A DNA stretch of 42,292 nucleotides from contig JAUXTH010000210.1 of the NCBI GenBank assembly GCA_030679035.1, positions 1 through 42,292 on the forward strand, read 5' to 3'. A program made the translations under genes and the position numbers. The notes beneath the pieces are model-generated. The model saw only the letters and a list, made by a program, of their open reading frames with translations, was not told the origin of the DNA and did not search any database. Positions within the stretch are counted from its first letter, which is position 1, and every line of letters starts with the position of its first letter. Positions 17,407 to 24,978 of this stretch are shown one piece after another. Source of the DNA: Methylobacter sp. Lineage in GTDB: Bacteria > Pseudomonadota > Gammaproteobacteria > Methylococcales > Methylomonadaceae.

Positions 17407-17928
17407 TTATTCCCGCCCAATCAAATTCAGCGTTCTTTCCGGCAGGCTTTCTGTCGTTGCCCCTTCCAGATGCAAGCGAGCATCTTCATGCACGGTGGTC
17501 ATAAACCGGATTAACTGCATCTCGTGCTGCATTTTCTGTTCAAAATCTTCCTCTTCCCACATTTTATTCAGCAAATATTTCGCATGATGATGAATGGTGA
17601 AGGCGACCGCCTCGGGCAGATGGGGGTAACTGGCCTGGATTGAAGATTTAAGCTGGTCCAGCGCGGCCAGATACTGTTTATAGTCCTTAACATCCTGCCG
17701 GCACTTGGTTTTAAACATCGACAGTTCGGCGTCGTGCTTAGTCTTCAGCAGGCTGATGTCGTGTTCCAGTTGTACACTTTTCTTTTTTAACTCGGCTTCC
17801 AGGGCTTTTTCGGCCAGGACGCGGGCATGATTGAGCTTTGCCTGGTCGCCTTGATTAGCCAGATGCCATTTCAGGTTTTCATCTTTAACCGAATGAAACA
17901 GCTTAATAATTTTATTTAAGATAGTCAT
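17407..17928 (-). CDS. Hypothetical coiled-coil protein
   Basis: This 173-residue protein is cytoplasmic and mostly helical. Residues of about 30-95 are rich in Lys, Glu, Leu and Ala in a heptad-like pattern and should form a coiled coil. The second half has HHHAKYLLNKMWEEEDFEQ. No catalytic motif or known family is recognised. It is encoded three bases after the membrane protein gene upstream (17932-18456), which is likewise rich in basic helices, so the two are probably co-transcribed and may interact at the membrane. Confidence 0.65.
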   Translation of the reverse strand: MTILNKIIKLFHSVKDENLKWHLANQGDQAKLNHARVLAEKALEAELKKKSVQLEHDISLLKTKHDAELSMFKTKCRQDVKDYKQYLAALDQLKSSIQASYPHLPEAVAFTIHHHAKYLLNKMWEEEDFEQKMQHEMQLIRFMTTVHEDARLHLEGATTESLPERTLNLIGRE

Positions 17929-17931
17929 GCG

Positions 17932-18456
17932 CTAAACAAGGGTGGATATTTTTTGCTGCAATGTCAGCAACGCCTCAATGTCCTGCCGATTGCGATAGCG
18001 GGCATGGTCTTGTTGCAATTGCTGATAGGTGGTTCCCGGCAGTTTTGTCTTGATCGACAGCAGCTCTTTGTCGATGGCTTTTGACAGCGCTCGAATGTGC
18101 TTGCGATTATTCAGCTTCAACAAACGTTTTCTGCTGAGTTCATTAAAATACTTTAGTTGCCTTGTTTTAAAGTAAAACAAGCGCTTAGCTTGATCTTGCT
18201 TGACCAGGGCAAACCACAGCCGCCTCTGTATCCGCTGTTTAGCCGAAAAATAATTTAAAGCGGCGCGGACGATTATTTTGCCAACACCCCATAACCCGGC
18301 AATGATTAAGGCAACGAACCCGCCTAACAGCATGGCCGTTGCCAGCGCAGTTAATACACCCGGCAGGCCGGGCACGGCTAACCACAGCAACACTTCCACC
18401 AGTAAAAACACCGGCAATGAAGCCAGAACCAACAACAAGGAAATTCTAATAATCAA
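17932..18456 (-). CDS. Hypothetical membrane protein with basic coiled tail
   Basis: This 174-residue protein has two closely spaced hydrophobic segments at the N-terminus (about residues 4-28 and 32-62), then a strongly basic helical region (for example SAKQRIQRRLWF and LSRKRLLKLNNRKH) of about 110 residues that should face the cytoplasm. No family is recognised. It is followed after three bases by the coiled-coil gene, giving a two-gene unit downstream of the HPP-family gene (61 bp away on the same strand). Function unknown. Confidence 0.65.
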   Translation of the reverse strand: MIIRISLLLVLASLPVFLLVEVLLWLAVPGLPGVLTALATAMLLGGFVALIIAGLWGVGKIIVRAALNYFSAKQRIQRRLWFALVKQDQAKRLFYFKTRQLKYFNELSRKRLLKLNNRKHIRALSKAIDKELLSIKTKLPGTTYQQLQQDHARYRNRQDIEALLTLQQKISTLV

Positions 18457-18517
18457 GATGAAAGCCGGGAAGTCAAAAAGGCAATCAGAGTATTGTACTC
18501 AACTTTTTGGCTAAGGT

Positions 18518-19675
18518 TTAATCAGAACTAACAACGGTTGCCAACTGCTCATCATAAAGCGCGGCGATTAAATTAGCCTGATAAACCATGCCGACCAGAC
18601 GGTTCTCGCTGTTCACTATCGGAATTTGCCGATAGCCTTTGGTGGACATCAGTGCAACAAGATCGACGATATGCGTGGTTTCAGGCAATACGGTAACAGA
18701 GGTGGTCATCATGTGGCCGACCGACTCCGGCTTATCGGTCGATACATCAGGCGTACGACGTATAAATGCCCGAAATTTGTCCTGAAAACTTTCATAGGCA
18801 CTCAGGTTAATAAATTTGAAAAAGTCATTCCAGGTGATAATGCCAATCACCCGTCTGGCTCTGTCGATAACCGGCATGGATTTGAGTTTTTGCTTATGCA
18901 TGATGTTCCAGGCTTCTTCAACTTCCGTCCCGTATTCAACCGCCGGCATGTCCCTGACCATAATATCCGCACAGGTAATATTGCCCTTAAAGCGCTTAAA
19001 GCTGTGCGCCTCTGCATAGGTCAGCAGTTTACGCAGGTCGCCGGCCGAGACGTCCATAAACGTATCCATGTTTTCCAGCGCCTGTTTCAAATCCTGATCC
19101 GAAATACCGGTTTGCTGGGCCGGTTTAACAATAGCGTTTTTATTGCCGGAAACTGTGGGATACTCATGTCGCAAAAGCCAACGATTAATTGCTATCGCCA
19201 TGACCAGCATGATTATCACATTTAAGCCCACCGGCATCAGCACAAAGCCGTAACCCAGGGAACTGATAGGGTGACCGGCCAGAATGGGCGCCATTGCCGT
19301 CGCGGCTCCGGGCGGATGCAGGCACCGCAGCAACAGCATTGCCAAAATACTGCCGCCAACGGCGCAGGCTGAGGCTATTGCCGTATCGGTAAACTGGGTA
19401 CAAGCGACGCCGATAATAGCGGATACCAATTGTCCGCCGACAAATGGCCAAGGCTGCGCCAAAGGGCTGTGAGGAATAATAAATAATATGACCGCAGAAG
19501 CACCCATCGAGGCGACGAGAATCGGATAAGCGGTTCCTATGCTTAATTGTTGCGTCACCAATGCCACAATTAAAATGGCGCTGAAACTGGCAATAACCGA
19601 GAGGAACTTGCCCTTAAGGCTTAAGTTTACCGGATCAACGATAACGAAACGGATAAACTGGCTGATATTCATCAT
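18518..19675 (-). CDS. HPP family membrane protein with CBS domain pair
   Basis: This 385-residue protein has an N-terminal HPP domain of about 170 residues with four to five membrane helices. It includes the signature HPPGAATAMAPI, from which the family takes its name, and MGASAVILF. After a linker come two CBS domains (about 230-290, with MKSMPVIDRARRVIGII; and about 315-375, with YRQIPIVNSENRLVGMVY), which usually bind adenine nucleotides and regulate the attached domain. HPP proteins have been linked to nitrite transport in cyanobacteria and chloroplasts; that role is not assured here. It begins with two Met codons and reads away from apt; the 261-bp gap (19676-19936) holds no gene. Confidence 0.88.
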   Translation of the reverse strand: MMNISQFIRFVIVDPVNLSLKGKFLSVIASFSAILIVALVTQQLSIGTAYPILVASMGASAVILFIIPHSPLAQPWPFVGGQLVSAIIGVACTQFTDTAIASACAVGGSILAMLLLRCLHPPGAATAMAPILAGHPISSLGYGFVLMPVGLNVIIMLVMAIAINRWLLRHEYPTVSGNKNAIVKPAQQTGISDQDLKQALENMDTFMDVSAGDLRKLLTYAEAHSFKRFKGNITCADIMVRDMPAVEYGTEVEEAWNIMHKQKLKSMPVIDRARRVIGIITWNDFFKFINLSAYESFQDKFRAFIRRTPDVSTDKPESVGHMMTTSVTVLPETTHIVDLVALMSTKGYRQIPIVNSENRLVGMVYQANLIAALYDEQLATVVSSD

Positions 19676-19936
19676 TAGCTTGAACTACCCCTTATACCTT
19701 AATAAAGCTGTCACACCCCGAAGTGACCTCAAGTATAGAGCAATCGAACTGATATTCCAGAACTCACGAACCGGATAGGGTATTTAAAATCAATCACTAT
19801 AACCAGCCGGCATTTATAGGCTAAAACTAAAACAACTCATCAATTATTCTGCTACGTTATTAATGTTAAAATGAAACAATGGCATTAACAAAGCCGTTTA
19901 GCCTAACCGTAAATCCCTACCAATAAAAACAATACA

Positions 19937-20452
19937 ATGAATAGATTAAGAGATAAAATTCGCGACATTCCCGACTTTCCAAAGCCCGGCATTATCTTCA
20001 AGGATATTACGCCGCTGGTAAAAGACCCCGCTACCTTGAGACTCGCCGTCCATCAATTGCTACAGCCTTTTTTAGGCAGGAATATCACCGTCGTTGCCGG
20101 TATGGAAGCGCGAGGTTTTATTTTCGGCTCGCTGGTCGCCTGGGAATTGGGGCTTCCATTTGTACCGTTGAGAAAGCCGGGTAAACTGCCATACGATGTG
20201 CAAAGTGTATCGTACGACCTTGAATACGGCTCGGCCACGCTGGAAGCTCATATCGACGCCTTCGATGCAAACGATCGTGTTTTATTAATTGATGACCTGC
20301 TGGCTACCGGCGGAACGGCAAAAGCTAGCTGTGAATTAGTCGAACAACTGGGTGCAAAGGTTGAGGCGTGCGCCTTTGTCGTGGAGCTGGATTTTCTGGA
20401 AGGAAGGGGAAAGCTTGGGAATTACGAAGTCCATTCTTTGTTGCATTACTAA
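19937..20452 (+). CDS. apt: Adenine phosphoribosyltransferase
   Basis: This 171-residue enzyme is full length for the family. It converts adenine and PRPP to AMP in purine salvage. The N-terminus (IRDIPDFPKPGIIFKDITPL) is diagnostic, as is the PRPP-binding loop VLLIDDLLATGGTA (residues 115-128). In this window it could also salvage the adenine that HpnG releases from adenosylhopane, although the gene is separate from the hopanoid operons and convergent with mlaA. A weak TAAAAT box lies about 70 bp upstream. Confidence 0.97.
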   Translation: MNRLRDKIRDIPDFPKPGIIFKDITPLVKDPATLRLAVHQLLQPFLGRNITVVAGMEARGFIFGSLVAWELGLPFVPLRKPGKLPYDVQSVSYDLEYGSATLEAHIDAFDANDRVLLIDDLLATGGTAKASCELVEQLGAKVEACAFVVELDFLEGRGKLGNYEVHSLLHY

Positions 20453-20459
20453 AGAAGAC

Positions 20460-20526
20460 AAAGGGCGAAGGGCAAAAAAGCAGTCGTTGTTGGCGTCTGA
20501 TTCTTTCGCCTTGCGCCCTTCGCCTT
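20460..20526. terminator. Inverted repeat between convergent apt and mlaA
   Basis: AAAGGGCGAAGGGC (20460-20473) pairs with GCGCCCTTCGCCTT (20513-20526) with one or two mismatches. It sits seven bases after the apt stop and directly after the mlaA stop, so it can act as a shared terminator. Its composition matches the degenerate repeat at 10825-10907. Confidence 0.55.
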
Positions 20527-20528
20527 CC

Positions 20529-21521
20529 TTACCTACGTCTTTTTGATTTTTTCAATTTATCCACTTTGCTACCGGCTTCTTCAAACGACTTGGCGGTGGC
20601 ATCGAAGGATTGCGCGACACTGCTGAACGAATGAGAGGCTTGTCCTATCTGTTTAGTCTGCGCGTCCAGGCGTAAAGTAAACCCCGGCTTGTTACTTGTG
20701 CCGGCATTACCGGACGAACCTTGTTCCGACGACGCCGCACCTTTATCGTCGTCAAGCGCGTCATCTTCAAAACCATCCACATCCAAAGACGCCTCCGATT
20801 TGCCATCCGTAGCCAGGTTATTACGCCATTGCAAAAAAGATTCACGGGTAAATACGTAAGGATCTAATGCCGCCTCATCGATAAACTTCAATGCGCCTTC
20901 CGCACTGGCCCGCGCATTCAGCATAGCCAACAGTTGTATAGGCAAACCTACATAAGTGGTCGGGTTTGCTGCCGTATCAAATGCCGCTCCTGGGATTCCG
21001 CGCGCAGTTGACGGCCCCAAAATAGGCAGCACCAGATAAGAACCTGGGGGCACTCCCCATACCGCCAGGGTCTGATCAAAATCTTCTTCATTTTGTTCCA
21101 GGCCTACATGCTTGGCTACATCAAACAGACCTCCCACACCTACTGTTGAATTGATCGCAAACCGTCCGGTATCTTCAGCACTTTGTGCAAATTTAGCCTG
21201 CAAAACATCATTGATTACCACATTGACGTTTTTCAGGTTATTAAAGAAGTTAAACACCCCCGTTTGCATGAACTGCGGGGTTATCCATTTGTAAGCATTT
21301 GAAATAGGCTCGGCTACATAATTGTCAACTTTATCGTTAAAGCCAAACATTTTCCTATTAAAGTTTTCGTAAGGATCAGTCTTGCTCGCTACCGTTTGTG
21401 GCTCAACGTCGCCGGTCGTTGCACAACCGCCCAGAGTCAGAACCACTCCGATCAGCATGCCTGAGAATACATATTGCATTTTAACGCTACGATTGCCATT
21501 GTTGGGTCTATTCATTGGCAT
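20529..21521 (-). CDS. mlaA: MlaA/VacJ-family outer-membrane lipoprotein
   Basis: This protein of 330 residues has a lipoprotein signal (hydrophobic stretch then LGGC). The MlaA core follows: DPYENFNRKMFGFND, NFFNNLKNVNVVINDVLQ, RFAINSTVGVGGLFDVAK, and the pore-region stretch WGVPPGSYLVLPILGPS. MlaA removes misplaced phospholipids from the outer leaflet of the outer membrane. The last about 90 residues (from roughly 240) form an Asp/Ser-rich, low-complexity extension absent from E. coli MlaA. It starts five bases after the HpnM/MlaC-like gene, and hpnH lies further upstream on the same strand, which suggests work on hopanoid-containing membranes. Confidence 0.92.
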   Translation of the reverse strand: MPMNRPNNGNRSVKMQYVFSGMLIGVVLTLGGCATTGDVEPQTVASKTDPYENFNRKMFGFNDKVDNYVAEPISNAYKWITPQFMQTGVFNFFNNLKNVNVVINDVLQAKFAQSAEDTGRFAINSTVGVGGLFDVAKHVGLEQNEEDFDQTLAVWGVPPGSYLVLPILGPSTARGIPGAAFDTAANPTTYVGLPIQLLAMLNARASAEGALKFIDEAALDPYVFTRESFLQWRNNLATDGKSEASLDVDGFEDDALDDDKGAASSEQGSSGNAGTSNKPGFTLRLDAQTKQIGQASHSFSSVAQSFDATAKSFEEAGSKVDKLKKSKRRR

Positions 21522-21526
21522 AAAAC

Positions 21527-22144
21527 CTACTGTTTTGAATAATTATCAATTTTTTCGTTAATCTTGGTTATTAAGGCATCAAAGCTTTCGCGCTGTAAAA
21601 TAGTGGTATATTCCGATCTTTTCAAGGCTAAATCGCTTACGCCATTGGCGATAATATTAATGATACGCCAGCTATTACCCTTTTCTTTGAGCATATAATC
21701 GAATTTAACGGGCTTGTCGCCGGGAATAACAAGATGGGAATGCACAACAACACCACCTCTTGTTGTTTCTTCTTCCGAATCGAATACAAATGATTCCCCG
21801 GAATAATCTTTAAAGTTGTGCGCATAAGATGCGATGCTCAGACGGCTGAATACATCAACCAACTTTTGTTGCTGTTCCTCGGACAACTTCTCCCATTCCT
21901 TACCGACAACAATGCGGGCGATTTTTATCAGTTCGTGGCTGTTGGAAACAGAATCTTTTAGTTTTTCATATCTTCCGGCATAGCCCAATTTCTTGCCGTC
22001 TTTCATCACGGCAATAAGGTCGGCCTGAAATTTCTCTACGACCTGTCTTGCGGTTGCCCCGCCTTCATCAGCAGCAAAAGCATTCATCGTTCCTAATAAA
22101 AGGAACATGAAAACAAGAGCTAATTTCACATTTTTTAAAAACAT
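21527..22144 (-). CDS. hpnM: HpnM-like periplasmic lipid-binding protein (MlaC/Ttg2D family)
   Basis: This 205-residue protein has a signal peptide (to about AFA) and the MlaC/Ttg2D fold: GYAGRYEKLKDSV, ARIVVGKEWEKLSEEQQ, SYAHNFKDYSGE, WRIINIIANGVSDLALKRSE. In hopanoid producers, a member named HpnM travels with hpn genes, and the context here (115 bp after hpnH, five bases before mlaA) favours that assignment over generic MlaC. It would shuttle a lipid through the periplasm between the inner-membrane transporter and MlaA. The start has CGAGG upstream. The choice between HpnM and MlaC rests mainly on context. Confidence 0.82.
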   Translation of the reverse strand: MFLKNVKLALVFMFLLLGTMNAFAADEGGATARQVVEKFQADLIAVMKDGKKLGYAGRYEKLKDSVSNSHELIKIARIVVGKEWEKLSEEQQQKLVDVFSRLSIASYAHNFKDYSGESFVFDSEEETTRGGVVVHSHLVIPGDKPVKFDYMLKEKGNSWRIINIIANGVSDLALKRSEYTTILQRESFDALITKINEKIDNYSKQ

Positions 22145-22180
22145 AATTAAAAAAACCTCGTAAAAATTAAATCAGGTAAA

Positions 22181-22250
22181 AGGCAAAAGGTTCAAGATAA
22201 AAGGTGAAAAAACATCACCTCTTGTGCCTTGAACCTTGAATCTTGAACCT
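22181..22250. repeat. Inverted repeat between hpnH and hpnM
   Basis: AGGTTCAAGA (22188-22197) pairs with TCTTGAACCT (22241-22250), and AGGTG (22202-22206) pairs with CACCT (22216-22220) inside it. It fills the 115-bp gap between hpnH and the HpnM-like gene. It could attenuate or process the operon transcript, or simply be one of several degenerate intergenic repeats in this window. Confidence 0.55.
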
Positions 22251-22259
22251 AAATACATT

Positions 22260-23369
22260 TTAATCAACAATTTCCACTCTAACAGGAATTCCTGCAATGG
22301 TTGATGCCCGTTCTTCCATTGCATACTCTGGAGTGGCCTCGGGCACCATTGCACCCTCGGTTTTGGGGCCTCTAATCGATGTCCACAAGGCCTTCACCGG
22401 ATGACTTAACATATCTTCAACAGCCGTCGCTTCATAACCGCAATGCGCCATGCAGCTTGCGCATTTAGGATTGTTAACCGTGCCGTATTTATCCCAGGGC
22501 GTGGTGTCCAAAAGCTCCTGAAAGCTGGAGACATAGCCTTCATCAGCCAGCAAGTAACAAGGTTTTTGCCAGCCGAATACGTTACGGGTCGGATTACCCC
22601 AAGGCGTACAATCGTAATTTTGGTTGCCGGCCAGAAAATCGAGATATAGCGTCGAATGATTTAGTTTCCATTTGCGGTTTTTGCCAATTTTAAAAATGCC
22701 CCGGAATAAATCCTTAACATCACTGCCCTTAATAAACACATCCTGCTGAGGTGCATGCTCATAACTGAAGCCAGGGGCGATGGTCACGCCTTCAACACCC
22801 AGCTCCATCGCATAATCCAGGAAATCGGCAACTTCCTTGGAGCTTTCGCCCTGAAACAGCGTGCAATTTACAGTGACCCTAAAGCCCTTTGCCAGCGCCA
22901 ATTTTATGGCTTCAACAGCCCGCTCAAAAACACCATCCTGACATACGGACGTATCATGCCTTTCATGCATGCCGTCCAAATGGATTGAAAAGGTCAGGTA
23001 AGGAGAGGGTTTATAATCATCAATTCTTTTTTTCAACAACAGTGCATTGGTGCACAGGTAAACGAACTTCTTCCGCGCAATAATACCTTCTACGATTTGC
23101 GGCATTTCTTTATGGATAAGCGGCTCGCCTCCCGGAATCGACACCATGGGCGCATCGCATTCGTCCACAGCCTGCATGCACTCTTCAAATGAAAGACGTT
23201 TATCAAGAATATCATCAGAGTAATCAATTTTACCACAGCCTGCACAGGCCAAATTGCAACGAAACAAAGGCTCAAGCATCAGCACCAAAGGATATTTCTT
23301 AACCCCTTTCAACTTTTGCTTAATTAAATAACTACCTACAGTCAACTGCTGACGTAAAGGAACTCCCAC
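22260..23369 (-). CDS. hpnH: HpnH, hopanoid radical SAM protein (adenosylhopane synthase)
   Basis: This radical SAM enzyme joins a 5'-deoxyadenosyl group to diploptene, giving adenosylhopane, the first step of side-chain extension. I start it at GTG 23369 because GGAGG lies eight bases upstream and the protein then begins GVPLRQQLTVGSYLI, the usual HpnH N-terminus (369 residues). The iron-sulfur motif is Cys38, Cys42 and Cys45 (CNLACAGC). The glycine-rich SAM strand reads SIPGGEPLIHK. Further Cys residues near the end (CASCMAHCGYEA) match the family. It is divergent from the squalene synthase operon across 500 bp and heads an operon with hpnM and mlaA. Confidence 0.96.
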   Translation of the reverse strand: MGVPLRQQLTVGSYLIKQKLKGVKKYPLVLMLEPLFRCNLACAGCGKIDYSDDILDKRLSFEECMQAVDECDAPMVSIPGGEPLIHKEMPQIVEGIIARKKFVYLCTNALLLKKRIDDYKPSPYLTFSIHLDGMHERHDTSVCQDGVFERAVEAIKLALAKGFRVTVNCTLFQGESSKEVADFLDYAMELGVEGVTIAPGFSYEHAPQQDVFIKGSDVKDLFRGIFKIGKNRKWKLNHSTLYLDFLAGNQNYDCTPWGNPTRNVFGWQKPCYLLADEGYVSSFQELLDTTPWDKYGTVNNPKCASCMAHCGYEATAVEDMLSHPVKALWTSIRGPKTEGAMVPEATPEYAMEERASTIAGIPVRVEIVD

Positions 23370-23866
23370 GAGCAAACCCTCCAAAAAACTTCGATAAACT
23401 TAAATGACGCCCATTTAAAAATGACCGCCCTGAAACCACATGCACCACGGAATGCGACAATTCTATATCAATAAACCATGTATCAATAAAACAACAAACA
23501 GACAATATTCACCAAAATACAACCACCTACTGCTTTTTAACAACGGAGATCAAGGAATATCGACGCGCCTGTCATATAATACAATCGCTTATCTATTGTT
23601 GACTAGAATACTATCTTTTAGCGGATGACTCCAGTTTTATAGCGTGTATCTAGAATTGTTGACGCAAAGCACGGATTCATTCCGCAAGCACAAATCCGCC
23701 ACAAACACGGATAACATGTTATTTTTATTAGCAATAGACTGTTTTTGACAATTACCACGGGTGCGTATTTGCAACAAAACAACATTGCTTTGCAAAATAC
23801 CAACAAACAGTCTATTATTGCCACTTATTAACTTGAATTAACCCGCAGGTCGACATCAAAAATACC
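23370..23866. promoter_or_regulatory. Divergent control region of the hopanoid operons
   Basis: About 500 bp lies between the starts of hpnH (minus) and the squalene synthase gene (plus) and contains no supported gene. It is AT-rich, with a TATAAT at 23572-23577 lacking a good -35 partner. A large complex hairpin at 23729-23823 occupies the side nearest the squalene synthase gene. Both operons must be started from here, but I cannot pin the promoters. Confidence 0.5.
23729..23823. repeat. Large two-level hairpin upstream of squalene synthase
   Basis: The outer stem GACTGTT (23737-23743) pairs with AACAGTC (23806-23812), extended by GCAATA against TATTATTGC. An inner stem GTATTTGCAA (23765-23774) pairs with TTGCAAAATAC (23790-23800) with a one-base bulge. 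The structure ends 44 bp before the start codon. It may be a 5' untranslated-region regulator, an operator for a DNA-binding protein, or an inserted palindromic repeat. Confidence 0.55.
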
Positions 23867-24967
23867 ATGAGTGAAACTCAAATATCTCTGGATAACCCAA
23901 AATCACTCAGCAAATGTTCTGATGATGAATTTCAGGCACTTTTACTTGAAGGCGTCTCCAGAACATTTGCGCTGACTATTCCCCAGCTGCCGGAAAAACT
24001 ATACGGCGCAGTGGCCAACGCCTATTTGTTATGCCGCATTGTCGACACCATAGAAGATGAAGTTTCTCTAACGCCTGAACAAAAAAAATATTTTTGCTCC
24101 GAGTTTATTCATATCGTAAAAACCGGCACGAATTCAGAGCCGTTTGCGGTTGAACTTGCCCCCCTGCTTTCCGAGCAAACCATTCCCGCAGAACACACCT
24201 TAATACATGTATTGCCCCGGGTTATTCAAATCACCCATAAATTCGACCCCGATCAAATTGAGGCGCTGGCTTCCTGTGTAGAAACCATGGCTGCAGGTAT
24301 GCCGATCTTTCAAGCTCAGGACCTGCATGGTGGTCTCGCAACGCTCGCCGACATGGACAGATACTGCTATTACGTTGCCGGTTGCGTCGGAGAAATGCTG
24401 GCCAAGCTTTTTTGCCATTACTCACCGGAAATCGCCCAACACAAGGATGAACTGCTTAAGTTATCGGTGTCTTTTGGTCAGGGACTGCAAATGACCAATA
24501 TATTAAAAGATATCTGGGATGATGCCGAACGTGGGGTTTGCTGGTTACCGCAGGATATTTTTACCGAGACCGGGTTCGATCTTAAGAAGCTGACCCCAGA
24601 AACTAATGATGAAAACTTCAGATTAGGCCTGGAACACTTGATCAGCATTGCCCATGAGCATTTACATAACGCGCTCAAATACACGCTGCTGATTCCCAGC
24701 CATGAGGCCGGCATCCGGAATTTCTGCCTTTGGGCACTGGGCATGGCCGTTTTAACCTTGAAAAAGGTCAAACAAAACCTGGATTTCAATCATTCCGACC
24801 AAGTCAAAATAACCCGCAACAGCGTTAAAGCGACTATCCTTGCAACCCGATTAACCGGACGCAGCAACACCCTGCTTAGCTTACTTTTTAACGTGACAAG
24901 TCGCGAGCTCAAAACGCCCGACTGGACATATTCAACACCATCCTCAAAAGCCAACATAAAACTTTAA
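23867..24967 (+). CDS. sqs: Squalene synthase (squalene/phytoene synthase family)
   Basis: This 366-residue protein joins two farnesyl diphosphates to squalene. The first Asp-rich motif is DTIED (residues 60-64), the second is DIWDD (215-219), and VSRTFALTIPQLP and FGQGLQMTNILKDIW are typical of true squalene synthases. Many hopanoid bacteria use three enzymes (HpnC, HpnD, HpnE) instead; the single-gene route here is like that known for Methylococcus. It opens the main hopanoid operon, 11 bp before shc. The C-terminus is hydrophilic, with no obvious membrane anchor after residue 340. A complex hairpin lies just upstream. Confidence 0.9.
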   Translation: MSETQISLDNPKSLSKCSDDEFQALLLEGVSRTFALTIPQLPEKLYGAVANAYLLCRIVDTIEDEVSLTPEQKKYFCSEFIHIVKTGTNSEPFAVELAPLLSEQTIPAEHTLIHVLPRVIQITHKFDPDQIEALASCVETMAAGMPIFQAQDLHGGLATLADMDRYCYYVAGCVGEMLAKLFCHYSPEIAQHKDELLKLSVSFGQGLQMTNILKDIWDDAERGVCWLPQDIFTETGFDLKKLTPETNDENFRLGLEHLISIAHEHLHNALKYTLLIPSHEAGIRNFCLWALGMAVLTLKKVKQNLDFNHSDQVKITRNSVKATILATRLTGRSNTLLSLLFNVTSRELKTPDWTYSTPSSKANIKL

Positions 24968-24978
24968 GGACGTAACCT

